From positions 186,001-250,000 of the forward strand of contig NZ_PYJQ01000007.1 in assembly GCF_003024605.1 (NCBI RefSeq): 64,000 nt of DNA, in the 5' to 3' direction. Each line of letters opens with the position of its first letter. The first letter of the stretch is position 1. Origin of the DNA: Rhizobium sp. JAB6. Its GTDB lineage: Bacteria; Pseudomonadota; Alphaproteobacteria; Rhizobiales; Rhizobiaceae. The notes beneath the pieces were generated by a model. That model was not told the DNA's origin and did not search any database. It worked only from the letters and a program-made list of their open reading frames with translations. Below, piece after piece: positions 9,447 to 17,413 of this stretch. Made by a program: the position numbers and the translations under genes.

Positions 9447-10120
9447 TGCGCCGCTTCCGATCCCGCGGCGATATTGGCAGCCCCGAGCCGCTTGTCGACG
9501 ATCCCGGCGATTTCAGCGGCGATCTCATTTTCCGGCTTCTGGGCATCGATGACGTGACAACGCTCGGGCTCGCGCGCTGCGATATCGAGGAACGCCTCGC
9601 GGCGCTTCTCGTGGGTCTGCATCTCTTCCTTCTCGAAGCGATCGGGTGCGGCCACGGCGGAGGCGCGCTTGCGCGCACGCTCGAGACCCACTTCGGCAGG
9701 AATATCGAGAATCAGCGTGCAATGCGGAACGACGCCGTTGACGGCAACCCTCTGCAGGGCTTCGATATAGTCAGGCTCGAGATTGCCCGTTACGCCCTGA
9801 TAGACGCGCGAGGAATCCATGAACCGATCGCAAAGCACGATGGCGCCGCGGGCGAGTGCCGGGCGAATGACGTCTTCGACATGATCGTTGCGGGCAGCAG
9901 CAAAGAGAATGGCCTCCATGCGCGTGCCGAACATTTCCGCGGCACCCGAAAGCAGGACATGCCGCACCGCCTCTGCGCCCGGCGATCCGCCGGGCTCGCG
10001 CGTCACCAGAACCTCGTGGCCCCGTTCGCGCAACCGTTCAGCCAGACGGCGAATCTGGGTGGATTTGCCGGCCCCCTCGCCGCCTTCGAAGCTTACGAAT
10101 AATCCGTTTGCATCAGCCAA
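9443..10120 (-). CDS. tmk: Thymidylate kinase
   Basis: Phosphorylates dTMP to dTDP in the cytoplasm, an essential step of dTTP synthesis. The 225-residue protein has the P-loop [11 protein letters not shown] at residues about 10-20, the Asp-Arg-Phe-x-x-Ser motif that binds the thymidine nucleotide, and an Arg-rich LID region after Leu-Asp-Ile-Pro. It sits between a D,D-carboxypeptidase homologue and holB, overlapping holB by four bases, and so is probably transcribed from upstream of rlpA or from a promoter in the 153-base gap before it. Confidence 0.95.
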   Translation of the reverse strand: MADANGLFVSFEGGEGAGKSTQIRRLAERLRERGHEVLVTREPGGSPGAEAVRHVLLSGAAEMFGTRMEAILFAAARNDHVEDVIRPALARGAIVLCDRFMDSSRVYQGVTGNLEPDYIEALQRVAVNGVVPHCTLILDIPAEVGLERARKRASAVAAPDRFEKEEMQTHEKRREAFLDIAAREPERCHVIDAQKPENEIAAEIAGIVDKRLGAANIAAGSEAAQ

Positions 10121-10273
10121 TGATCATGTCCTGCACTTTTCGCATGCCATCGGTTCGGTACGCGATACGCCTCTTGTTTAACCCAAGACAGGTTCCGGTG
10201 GAACCGCCGATGCCTCGGTCTCCTTGACTCTATATGGGGTGTGAACGGAGATTTCGCGAACGGTGCGGCCCAC

Positions 10274-11485
10274 TCAAGTTGGCAAAGGCTTGTCCCATAG
10301 CCAGGAGAACAGCAGCGATTCGGTCAGCTCCATCAGGGCATCGAATGCGCGCCGGCCCAATGTGCCCTGCCCGACCGATTCCTTCGTATAAAGCGGCAGC
10401 TCTCGTACCAGACGCGATCCCAGGAAGACACGAAGACTTCCTGCTTCGTAGCCCGCAGCGACCGGCGCCGTCAGCGGCCACCGATAGACGATACGAGCGG
10501 ATAGCCGATCCGGCGTTTCCACGGGGACATAGACATCGACCGGTATCTTCGCCTGCAGACCCACGGTCGAGGTCGCGCCGCCATAGACGCTGGCATTGCC
10601 GATCACCTCGCCTTCGGCGAAGATGCGCTGGCTCCTGAAATTGCTGAGACCCCATTCGAGGACGCGCCGCGTCTCCTCGATGCGTTCCTTGTCGTTCTTC
10701 AGCCCGCCAAGTGCCAGGAACAGCCGGCGGCCGTCGCGCTGAATGGAGGCGACGATGGAGAAGCCCTCGCCTTCGGCGAAGCCGAGCCCTAAACCATCCA
10801 CGCCGATATTGAGCAAGAGCAAGGGGTTCTTGTTGCGCTGGTAGATCTTGTTCCAGGTGAAATCGGCCTGCCCGAAATATTTGTACAGATCCGGGTGCTT
10901 CTCCTGCAGGTCCTGCGCCAGCATCACCATTTCCCGCATGGAGACCTTTCCGCCGGCGTTTGGATCGTTTGCATCTGGCAGCCCGGTCGAATTGGTGAAG
11001 GTAGACCGGGACATGCCTATCTCTCTTGCGCGCGCCGTCATGCGACGGGCAAATTCGCGTTCGCTGATCGAAATACCTTCCGCCAGAACGATGCAGGCGT
11101 CATTTGCCTGCTGCACGGCAATACCCTGGATCAGATCACCGACACGGATGCGCGATTTCAGTGCGGCGAACATGGTCGATGCGCGCGAGGGGGCGCCGCC
11201 CGTTCGCCAGGCATTTTCCGAGACGGGATATTCGGTATCGAAATTGATCTCCCCTCGCCCGATCGCATCGAAAACCACATCCAATGTCATGAGTTTCGCA
11301 AGCGATGCTGGAGAAATCAGCTGATCCTCGTTCTTGGCGAGCAGGATGGTACCCGTGGAGGCTTCGATCATGAATGCCTGGGCGGCTTTCGTGTCGAATG
11401 CGCCTGGCGTCGCCGGCTGCGCAAAGGCCGCCGGAGTGGCGATACCAAGGAGAAAAAGGAACAAAAGAATCAAGCGCTTTGGCAT
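10274..11485 (-). CDS. Penicillin-binding D,D-carboxypeptidase homologue with degenerate motifs
   Basis: A 403-residue S11-family protein with a cleavable signal peptide (about residues 1-22, ending Phe-Ala-Gln). The nucleophile motif SLAK is intact (Ser61-Lys64), but the SxN motif reads Gln-Ala-Asn (126-128) and the KTG motif reads Gly-Leu-Gly (233-235) in the otherwise conserved context Val-Asp-Gly-Leu. The C-terminal beta-rich domain of PBP5-type enzymes is present (about 275-375), followed by a hydrophobic tail that could anchor it. Both other homologues in this window keep all three motifs. It may bind peptidoglycan without efficient carboxypeptidase activity. It sits in the rlpA-dac-tmk-holB block. 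Confidence 0.85.
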   Translation of the reverse strand: MPKRLILLFLFLLGIATPAAFAQPATPGAFDTKAAQAFMIEASTGTILLAKNEDQLISPASLAKLMTLDVVFDAIGRGEINFDTEYPVSENAWRTGGAPSRASTMFAALKSRIRVGDLIQGIAVQQANDACIVLAEGISISEREFARRMTARAREIGMSRSTFTNSTGLPDANDPNAGGKVSMREMVMLAQDLQEKHPDLYKYFGQADFTWNKIYQRNKNPLLLLNIGVDGLGLGFAEGEGFSIVASIQRDGRRLFLALGGLKNDKERIEETRRVLEWGLSNFRSQRIFAEGEVIGNASVYGGATSTVGLQAKIPVDVYVPVETPDRLSARIVYRWPLTAPVAAGYEAGSLRVFLGSRLVRELPLYTKESVGQGTLGRRAFDALMELTESLLFSWLWDKPLPT

Positions 11486-11555
11486 ATCGTCCCCTTCATC
11501 CGACCACCGGCACGATTATTTTAGTGACCGGTTGAGATTCAGGCAATGACGTCGA

Positions 11556-12746
11556 TCAATCGATCTGCGTCGGCGCCTGATGCTGGCGGCGGTACGATGA
11601 GAGAATCGATTCCTGCGTGAGGCCGTCGTTGCGAATCATCACGGCATCGAAAGCGAGATCGACATAAACGGTCTTGACGGGCGCTTCCTGATAGGCAGCG
11701 ACGGCCGAGCCCGAGGATTGATCCCCAACGCTTGCAAGGCGCCGCGAGAGGTCCGGCCGCTCATAGGGGATCGGGCCGATCCGCGGCAACACGATCAGAG
11801 CCGGGTCCGCTGGCTCCGCTGCCGGCATCGGGCCGCCGTTCCATTCCATCGGGGGCGGATTGTTGCGCTTGCCGGCATTGTAGCCTGCATCCGGCGTCGA
11901 GCCGGCAAAGGCCGTGGCGGCATAGGGAGATTGACGCGGGACCGGGGCGATCGCGGGCGCGGCATCAAAGCGGCGCTGCTGGCGGCTTGCGCGGAGCGGG
12001 GTATCGGATTCAGGCAATTGATCTGCGGTCATGCGACCAGCCGAAGCGACCATCACGCCCGTCGCGATCTGGCCGCCCGGATTAATACCCGGCAGACGCG
12101 AACCCTTCGGAATATAGGAAGCCATGAGATAGGGCTCATCATGACCGTCCATGCGGGCACGGCCGACATATTGCACGCGCACGTCACCGGTGCCGCTGTG
12201 CTGGAGGTCGAGCATCTGTGCGGTCTTGTTGGAGAGGTCGATGATGCGGCCGGGATGGTATGGGCCGCGATCGTTGACGCGTACGATGATGGAGGAACCG
12301 TTTTCGATATTGGTGACACGAGCATAGCTCGGTAGCGGAAAGGTCGGATGCGCGGCAGTCAATGCCTGCTGATCGTAGACTTCGCCATTGGCCGTCAGGC
12401 GGCCGTGAAAGGCCGAGCCGTACCAGGAAGCGATGCCGACCTTGTTATAGCTAAAGTCTTCCTTGGGATAATACCACTTGCCCTTCACCTGATAGGGATT
12501 GCCCACCATGAAGCGGCCACCGCCCTTCGGTACTGGGCCGTTATTGACGACCCGAGGGCTGGCCTTCACGCCATATTCCTTCTCGGAGAAATATTCTTTT
12601 CCGTGCTGGCGCTTGGCTGGCGCTTTCTGCGTCGTTCCGCAGGCCGTGACGGTTGCGCACATCAGTGAGAGAGCAAACCAACGCATGGCCGTTGTGTATG
12701 TCACCGCACGATTTTCGAATTTCATCTGTCCCAAGCCGCTACTCAT
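11556..12746 (-). CDS. rlpA: RlpA-like septal ring lytic transglycosylase / lipoprotein
   Basis: A 396-residue secreted protein with a lipoprotein signal: the hydrophobic stretch Phe-Ala-Leu-Ser-Leu-Met is followed by Val-Thr-Ala-Cys as lipobox. The double-psi beta-barrel of RlpA begins near Gly-Ile-Ala-Ser-Trp-Tyr-Gly and contains Ala-Asn-Gly-Glu-Val-Tyr and Val-Arg-Val-Asn-Asp-Arg-Gly-Pro-Tyr, the conserved active-site region of RlpA glycan-cleaving enzymes. A long low-complexity Pro/Ala tail follows instead of a SPOR domain. The start could equally be ATG 12725 or 12686; the latter gives the shortest signal peptide. It is followed 70 bases later by the dac gene. Confidence 0.88.
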   Translation of the reverse strand: MSSGLGQMKFENRAVTYTTAMRWFALSLMCATVTACGTTQKAPAKRQHGKEYFSEKEYGVKASPRVVNNGPVPKGGGRFMVGNPYQVKGKWYYPKEDFSYNKVGIASWYGSAFHGRLTANGEVYDQQALTAAHPTFPLPSYARVTNIENGSSIIVRVNDRGPYHPGRIIDLSNKTAQMLDLQHSGTGDVRVQYVGRARMDGHDEPYLMASYIPKGSRLPGINPGGQIATGVMVASAGRMTADQLPESDTPLRASRQQRRFDAAPAIAPVPRQSPYAATAFAGSTPDAGYNAGKRNNPPPMEWNGGPMPAAEPADPALIVLPRIGPIPYERPDLSRRLASVGDQSSGSAVAAYQEAPVKTVYVDLAFDAVMIRNDGLTQESILSSYRRQHQAPTQID

Positions 12747-13069
12747 TACTTCGACGGAGGTCTGCTACCGGTGTGTCCCTCGTTCCGGTATTCCTGCTAC
12801 GCTCCAATCACCTAACGGTGCTTTAATCATGATTGCAGTTTGTCGATTTTGCGATGCAAATTGAGCGCACCGAAGAATTTCCGAAGATCATAGTTAACGC
12901 TCAGTAAAGTCCTGCCCGCTGCAAGTAGTGCCGGGCACAACCATTCCGTTCCGGTGGTGATCTTTTTTCTAAACGCCCCAATCGGTCCGGATTGCGGCAG
13001 ATGCATTCGGTTTGTCATGGTGCAGGGAGTTGATGGACAGATTTGGCGCAGTTCTTTCAAGTGCTTGTA
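12747..13069. other. Intergenic region between rlpA and the ECF41 operon
   Basis: These 323 bases lie upstream of rlpA and downstream of the sigma-factor gene. I see no credible small gene: the short open frames in it have no ribosome binding site or recognisable product. The rlpA promoter must lie here or further left, but no clear -35/-10 pair stands out. Confidence 0.4.
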
Positions 13070-13972
13070 TCAAGACGCATCAGTAGTTCGTTGTGATGTC
13101 GCGGAGTCTAATGCGCCGATAATGTGCCGCAGTTTGTCCGGGTTGCGGGTGCAATAGACGGCGACGACTTTCTCCCGCTCGATCTGCAGCGCGGTGGTCT
13201 GCACGATGTTGCCGCCCTCTATCGTCACGAAACCGGGCAAGCCATCGATGATCGCATAGTGGATCAGTCGCGAAGGATGCGCGCGGAAAATTCGCGCCAG
13301 CTGCCTATGAAGCCGCATCGCGGCGGAAAGTCCGATATGTGGTCGCTGCGATGCCGGCACCTTGCCGCCGCCGTCGGCATTGACAATTACATCCTCTGAA
13401 AGCAGCGCCTGAAGAGAGGCCATGTCTCCTGTTCGCGACGCAGTGAAGAAGGCTGTGGCAAGCTTGAGGCCCTCTTCCTTGCCGACGGCGAAACGCGGCC
13501 GGGCATCGGTGACATGCGCCCTCGCCCGGCTGGCAAGCTTGCGACAGGCGGCCGCCTCGCGACCGATCGCCGAGGAGATCTCATCGAAATTCATGCCGAA
13601 CACGTCATGCAGGAGAAAGGCGGCACGCTCCAGCGGCGAAAGGCGCTCCAGGGCCAGCATCAGTGGCATGGTGATATCGTCAGCGGCATCGCCGTCCGCC
13701 GGATCGAAGATCGGCTCGGGCAGCCAGGAACCCACATAGGACTCCCGGCGACAGCGGGCCGATTTCAGCTCGTTCAGGCAAAGCCGGGTGACGATAGTCC
13801 GCAGGAATGCCGCCGGCTCGCGAACGGAAGCGCGATCGGTTGATAGCCAGCGCAGCCAGCTATCCTGCACGATATCCTCGGCATCGGCGACCGATCCCAG
13901 CATTCTATAGGCGAGCCTGACAAGGCGCGGGCGTAGCTCGGAGAAGATCGGATCGGACGGCGTCTCACTCAC
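13070..13972 (-). CDS. ECF41 family sigma factor with fused C-terminal regulatory domain
   Basis: A 300-residue extracytoplasmic-function sigma factor with the diagnostic signatures of group ECF41: WLPEP in the linker (83-87), DGGGK (200-204) and NPDKL (277-281). Sigma-2 and sigma-4 regions occupy about residues 10-75 and 105-155; the rest is a SnoaL-like domain that in this group adjusts activity in place of a classical anti-sigma factor. GTG 13972 was chosen because it overlaps the upstream stop by eight bases and starts just before the conserved Glu-Leu-Arg-Pro-Arg segment. ECF41 genes usually sit next to oxidoreductase, epimerase or carboxymuconolactone decarboxylase genes; here the partner is a flavodoxin-like protein. 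Confidence 0.9.
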   Translation of the reverse strand: MSETPSDPIFSELRPRLVRLAYRMLGSVADAEDIVQDSWLRWLSTDRASVREPAAFLRTIVTRLCLNELKSARCRRESYVGSWLPEPIFDPADGDAADDITMPLMLALERLSPLERAAFLLHDVFGMNFDEISSAIGREAAACRKLASRARAHVTDARPRFAVGKEEGLKLATAFFTASRTGDMASLQALLSEDVIVNADGGGKVPASQRPHIGLSAAMRLHRQLARIFRAHPSRLIHYAIIDGLPGFVTIEGGNIVQTTALQIEREKVVAVYCTRNPDKLRHIIGALDSATSQRTTDAS

Positions 13973-14588
13973 TGGCGGCAAACTCGCGTGCGAATGGATT
14001 GACGTCGCGGCCGCGGGCAAACTGCAGCGCCGTCAGCGCCACCCGCCGGCCAAGATGTCGGGCTGTGGCGAGATCGGATGCCGGCGGCGCAGTCTCCGGG
14101 CCTTCGTCCGTGTTCGCCTGCGCTGCGGCGCCAAGCCAGAAGCCGAGGCGGTTCATGTCCTCTTCCGAGCCTGTCGAAGAGCAGTTGGCCGGCGGCAGAT
14201 CGAGACCGACCCAATGCATTCCATGCTGCGCGGCAAAGATCACCATCTGCATCAGCGTCGAAAGCTTGTCACCGGATCGTGACCCCGAGGTGGTGAAACC
14301 GGCCGCGATCTTGTCCTTCCACAAATAACCTCTGGCAAGAACGGCATGCGATGTCGCCTCCTGGAACGCTTTGAACGGCGCGGAGACCGCGCCCATATAG
14401 GTCGGCGAGCCGAATATGATCGCCTGTGCCGCATTGAGATCATCCCAATGGCAATCCACCCTTTCCACGGTCAACAGCATCGCCTCCGCGCCATCGACCT
14501 CTTCCACCCCTGCCCTGACGGCCTCGGCCTGTCGGCCGGTATGTCCATAGCCGCTATGATACACGATTGCGATGCTCTGCCGGATCAT
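13965..14588 (-). CDS. Flavodoxin / NAD(P)H:quinone oxidoreductase-like protein
   Basis: A 207-residue flavodoxin-fold protein similar to WrbA. The FMN phosphate loop is Tyr-His-Ser-Gly-Tyr-Gly-His-Thr-Gly (about 10-18), and the second FMN loop is Phe-Gly-Ser-Pro-Thr-Tyr-Met-Gly. It is expected to bind FMN and act as a reductase in the cytoplasm. ATG 14588 is strongly supported by AAGGAG six bases upstream; the frame runs further but would enter the tRNA gene. Its stop overlaps the GTG of the ECF41 sigma gene, so the two form one transcript, and a close match to the ECF41 promoter lies about 37 bases upstream. Confidence 0.85.
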   Translation of the reverse strand: MIRQSIAIVYHSGYGHTGRQAEAVRAGVEEVDGAEAMLLTVERVDCHWDDLNAAQAIIFGSPTYMGAVSAPFKAFQEATSHAVLARGYLWKDKIAAGFTTSGSRSGDKLSTLMQMVIFAAQHGMHWVGLDLPPANCSSTGSEEDMNRLGFWLGAAAQANTDEGPETAPPASDLATARHLGRRVALTALQFARGRDVNPFAREFAASE

Positions 14589-14624
14589 TGTCATCTCCTT
14601 CGAAACTGGTTTTGCGAAGGACAT

Positions 14625-14651
14625 GACAAGGCATGGGCGAGGATTGTGACA
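14625..14651 (-). promoter_or_regulatory. Predicted ECF41-dependent promoter
   Basis: On the minus strand, TGTCACA (14651-14645) is followed after exactly 16 bases by TGTC (14628-14625). The reported ECF41 target motif is TGTCACA-N16-CGTC, so the -35 element matches fully and the -10 element in three of four positions. Position fits: transcription would begin about 30 bases upstream of the flavodoxin ATG. This implies that the sigma factor at 13,070 drives its own operon. Confidence 0.75.
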
Positions 14652-14693
14652 TGCCGCGATTTTACGGGAAGGCAAAAATTGGGGAAGCCTATT

Positions 14694-14782
14694 GGCGGAA
14701 GAGGTGGGATTCGAACCCACGGTACGGTTTCCCGCACGCCGGTTTTCAAGACCGGTTCCTTAAACCACTCGGACACTCTTCC
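14694..14782 (-). tRNA. tRNA-Ser (anticodon TGA)
   Basis: The minus strand folds as a class II tRNA with a long variable arm: acceptor strands GGAAGAG and CTCTTCC, a TTCGAAT T-loop, a variable arm containing GTGCGGGAAACCGTAC, and an anticodon stem CCGGT/ACCGG enclosing CT-TGA-AA. The anticodon is TGA (complement of 14747-14749), reading UCA serine codons. The 3' CCA is encoded at 14696-14694. The gene stands alone; a -10-like CTATAT lies 29 bases upstream. Confidence 0.97.
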
Positions 14783-14810
14783 CAAGCAACTGAAAAGGCC
14801 TGAAAAATCC

Positions 14811-14853
14811 ATATAGTGCTGATTTTTCGAAACCGGATGTGGCTACCGGTTTC
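14811..14853 (-). promoter_or_regulatory. Candidate tRNA-Ser promoter with overlapping palindrome
   Basis: A -10 element CTATAT (minus strand, 14816-14811) lies 29 bases before the tRNA 5' end. No good -35 hexamer is visible, but the expected position is occupied by a perfect inverted repeat, GAAACCGG (14829-14836) and CCGGTTTC (14846-14853), with a nine-base spacer. This could be a protein binding site that controls the tRNA promoter. Confidence 0.45.
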
Positions 14854-15010
14854 TACCCAATCACTCGACGGCTGGCTTTTTAGCAGCTTTGGTCGCCGCG
14901 TCAACTTGTTCCACCGAACTCCCTTGCATTCTCGATATCGGCTGGAACGGCGGTTGAGGAATATTGATCGAGCCGGGTGGCGCTGCGGGAACTTCATGTC
15001 GTCAGCGCGC

Positions 15011-15052
15011 TAAAAATAAGGTGGCTCGGCCGCTGGAAAGGGCCGGGCCACC
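15011..15052 (-). terminator. Intrinsic terminator of the candidate sRNA
   Basis: Arms at 15052-15041 and 15031-15020 form a 12-base-pair GC-rich stem with a nine-base loop, followed on the minus strand by TTATTTTTA. The + strand has no T-run after the stem, so the element acts in the minus direction. Confidence 0.7.
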
Positions 15053-15085
15053 TTCGCCAGGTCAGGGGTCAAATCTGACTGAAGC
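15011..15085 (-). ncRNA. Candidate small RNA (about 75 nt)
   Basis: A complete transcription unit is visible on the minus strand. TTGACA (15119-15114) and TATCAA (15097-15092) are separated by 16 bases, predicting a start near 15085. The transcript would fold into a small hairpin (GTCAG, 15079-15075, with CTGAC, 15065-15061) and then a 12-base-pair stem (15052-15041 with 15031-15020, one G-U pair) followed by TTATTTTTA, a typical intrinsic terminator. No open frame fits. No neighbouring minus-strand gene would need this terminator, because the efflux operon has its own at 15,795-15,833. I cannot assign it to a known sRNA family. Confidence 0.55.
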
Positions 15086-15091
15086 AAGCTA

Positions 15092-15119
15092 TTGATAAGT
15101 GATACTTAGCTTTTGTCAA
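15092..15119 (-). promoter_or_regulatory. Sigma70-type promoter of the candidate sRNA
   Basis: A perfect -35 TTGACA (15119-15114) and a -10-like TATCAA (four of six matches to TATAAT; 15097-15092) are spaced by 16 bases on the minus strand. They point away from the glycosylase gene and towards the hairpin-terminator at 15,011-15,052. Confidence 0.55.
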
Positions 15120-15193
15120 TTATCAGTACGCCGGACCAAGCACTTGGTCGGCGCCGTGTTGATGGTTTCGGCTATCCGGGATAGTTTCCTTCC

Positions 15194-15790
15194 ATGGCTT
15201 CTGACGATCATTCCCTATCTCTTGGTATTAAACCCCTTGCCGGCTCTGTCCTCGCCGCCTTTTTCAGCCGAGATGCCGTCGCGGTCGCGTCCGATCTGAT
15301 CGGGATGCGTTTCACGGTTGCAGGGATAGGCGGTCGTATCGTCGAGACGGAGGCCTACAGGCCCGATGACGAGGCCTCCCATGCATATCGCGGTCCGACC
15401 CCACGCAATGCGGCCATGTTCGGACCGGCCGGCCATGTCTATGTCTACCGCTCCTACGGCATTCACTGGTGTCTGAATTTCGTCTGCACCAAGGGGAGCG
15501 CCGCGCTCATTCGGGCGATCGAGCCCGAAAACGGCATCGAGGAGATGATAAGCCGGCGAGGACTGGCCGACATCGTCTCGCTGTGCAACGGACCGGGTAA
15601 GCTCTCGCAGGCGCTTGCCATCGATATAAGCCTCGACGGCCGCTCGCTGGATGCGGCGCCATTTTCGTTGTCTCGCGCGGAACCGGTCGCGGTCGTTTCG
15701 GGCAAGCGCATTGGCATCACGAAAAACGTCGATCCGCTCTGGCGTTTCGGCGCTGCCGGTTCGCGCTTCGTCAGCCGCCGTTTCCCATGA
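15194..15790 (+). CDS. DNA-3-methyladenine glycosylase (AAG/Mpg family)
   Basis: A 198-residue base-excision repair enzyme that removes alkylated purines (3-methyladenine, hypoxanthine and others). Conserved family features are Ile-Val-Glu-Thr-Glu-Ala-Tyr (with the catalytic Glu), [25 protein letters not shown], and the late Gly-Pro-Gly-Lys-Leu. Length matches bacterial Mpg proteins. It appears monocistronic and converges on the efflux operon, whose terminator starts just after its stop. A palindrome at 15,134-15,149 is the only candidate control site seen. Confidence 0.92.
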   Translation: MASDDHSLSLGIKPLAGSVLAAFFSRDAVAVASDLIGMRFTVAGIGGRIVETEAYRPDDEASHAYRGPTPRNAAMFGPAGHVYVYRSYGIHWCLNFVCTKGSAALIRAIEPENGIEEMISRRGLADIVSLCNGPGKLSQALAIDISLDGRSLDAAPFSLSRAEPVAVVSGKRIGITKNVDPLWRFGAAGSRFVSRRFP

Positions 15791-15794
15791 GGAA

Positions 15795-15833
15795 GCAAAA
15801 GAGCGGCCGCCGAGGTGGTGCCCGGCAGCCGCT
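15795..15833 (-). terminator. Intrinsic terminator of the marR-emrA-emrB operon
   Basis: On the minus strand AGCGGC (complement of 15828-15833) pairs with GCCGCT (complement of 15802-15807), extended inside by a second GC-rich helix, and CTTTTGC follows. It lies 36 bases after the stop of the MFS gene and overlaps the last bases of the convergent glycosylase region. Confidence 0.7.
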
Positions 15834-15868
15834 GAGCCACGCAGTGAAACTGGAAAGGCTGCGTAGCA

Positions 15869-17413
15869 TTATTCCATCGCGACGCTGTGGTCGACCGCAG
15901 GCGGCGCCTTCGGTTTGCGCAAAAGCATCAGCAGCGGCATGGCGCAGATCGACATCAGCATCAGCAGCTTGAAGTCGTCCATATAGGCGATGATGGTCGC
16001 CTGCGTCGTGATCATGCCGTCGAGCGTCGCCCGGCCGACTGCCGTCATAGGGCTCACGCCCTGCGCGGCCGTGAGGTCGAAATAACGGTTGAACGGTGTC
16101 ACATAGGCGGCGATGTTGGCATGGTTGACCTGCGTGTTCTCGGTAATCAGCATGGAGACGACCGAAATGCCGACGCTGGAGCCGATGTTGCGCGAAAGAT
16201 TGTAGAGGCCCGTCCCCTCGCCGCGCATCTGCGCCGGCAGCGTTGCAAAGGCAATCGTCGTCAGCGGCACAAAGAGGAAGCCGAGCCCCGCGCCCTGGAC
16301 GAAGCCGACCGAAATCAATGTCCATTGCGAAACGTCCGGCGTCCAGCCCGTCATGTCGTACATGGCCCAGGCCGTCAGCGCGAGGCCGATGAACAATAGC
16401 CAGCGCGTGTCGATCTTGCCGATCAGTCGCCCCACAAGGAACATGCAGAACATGGTGCCGAGACCGCGCGGCCCCATGACGATGCCGGCAGTCACGACCG
16501 GATAGCCCATCAGCGTCTGCAGATAGGGCGTCATCAGCGCCAGCGAGGCCAGATAGGTCACGCCGACGATGAAGATGAACAGGATGCTGACGGCGAAATT
16601 CTGGTCCATGAACAGGCGTGGATTGACGAAACTTCGCTCGGCCGTGAACATGTGCACGAGAAAGAGATAGAAGGTGCCGACGCAGACGAGCGCCTCGATG
16701 ATGATCTCGCTCGAATAGAACCAGTCGAGCTGCTCGCCGCGGTCGAGAAACAGCTGCAGGCCGGCAATCGCAATCGAAAGCATGCCGAAGCCGAACCAAT
16801 CGAGTTTGGCGAGTGCGTCGAGCTTCGTCTCGGTCACGTAGACGACGATGCCGAAGAAGGCGAGCGCGCCGATCGGCACGTTGATGTAGAACACCCAGCG
16901 CCAGCTGATATTGTCGGTCAACCAGCCGCCGATGACCGGCCCCAGCACCGGACCGACCATGACCGAGACGCCGAACAGCGCCATGGCGCGGCCGCGCTCC
17001 TCGACATTGTAGATGTCGAGCAGAATGCCCTGCGACAGCGGTACGAGCGATGCGCCGAACAGGCCCTGCAGAAGGCGGAAGCCGACGATCTGTACCAGTG
17101 ATTCCGACAGGCCGCAAAGAACGGAAGCGGCGACGAAGCCGGCGATCGCCACCAGCAGCACCCGCTTGCGGCCGAATTTCGCCGAAAGAAAGCCGGAGGG
17201 CGGCGTCATGATGGCGGCGGCGACGATGTAGGACGTCAGCACCCAATTGATCTGGTCCGCGCTTGCGGAAACGTCGCCCTGAATGTGCGGCAAAGCGACG
17301 TTGGCGATGGTGGTGTCCAGCGCCTGCATGATAACCGAGAGGATGACGCAGGCGGTGATCGCGCCGCGATTGGCGACGGGTGCCGCGGGCGATGAAGCGG
17401 TAGCGTTACTCAT
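15869..17413 (-). CDS. EmrB/QacA-type MFS multidrug exporter (DHA2 family)
   Basis: A 514-residue drug:proton antiporter with about 14 hydrophobic segments. Motif Leu-Asp-Thr-Thr-Ile-Ala-Asn-Val-Ala-Leu-Pro in the first segment is characteristic of DHA2 exporters, and Gly-x-Leu-Ser-Ala-Lys-Phe-Gly-Arg-Lys-Arg is the MFS loop motif. It is expected to form a tripartite pump with the HlyD-like protein encoded upstream and a TolC-type channel elsewhere. ATG 17413 overlaps the upstream stop by eight bases, so the two are translationally coupled. The frame extends to 17488 but that part overlaps the preceding gene and is not needed. Confidence 0.93.
   Translation of the reverse strand: MSNATASSPAAPVANRGAITACVILSVIMQALDTTIANVALPHIQGDVSASADQINWVLTSYIVAAAIMTPPSGFLSAKFGRKRVLLVAIAGFVAASVLCGLSESLVQIVGFRLLQGLFGASLVPLSQGILLDIYNVEERGRAMALFGVSVMVGPVLGPVIGGWLTDNISWRWVFYINVPIGALAFFGIVVYVTETKLDALAKLDWFGFGMLSIAIAGLQLFLDRGEQLDWFYSSEIIIEALVCVGTFYLFLVHMFTAERSFVNPRLFMDQNFAVSILFIFIVGVTYLASLALMTPYLQTLMGYPVVTAGIVMGPRGLGTMFCMFLVGRLIGKIDTRWLLFIGLALTAWAMYDMTGWTPDVSQWTLISVGFVQGAGLGFLFVPLTTIAFATLPAQMRGEGTGLYNLSRNIGSSVGISVVSMLITENTQVNHANIAAYVTPFNRYFDLTAAQGVSPMTAVGRATLDGMITTQATIIAYMDDFKLLMLMSICAMPLLMLLRKPKAPPAVDHSVAME

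Larger units (their letters stand above)
14783..15193. other. Intergenic region between tRNA-Ser and the DNA glycosylase gene
   Basis: This 411-base stretch has no credible protein gene. From left to right it holds the tRNA-Ser promoter with its palindrome (14,811-14,853), an apparently featureless 150 bases, a probable small RNA unit on the minus strand (15,011-15,119), and a palindrome GACCAAG/CTTGGTC (15,134-15,149) about 45 bases before the glycosylase start, which could be an operator for that gene. Confidence 0.5.

Noticed and set aside
10191..10205. GGTTCC/GGAACC palindrome upstream of tmk
   Set aside because: Only six base pairs with a three-base loop and no promoter or conserved partner nearby; likely chance.
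14694..14785. tRNA gene as an integration (att) site
   Set aside because: No integrase gene lies nearby and I found no repeat of the tRNA 3' end elsewhere in the window.
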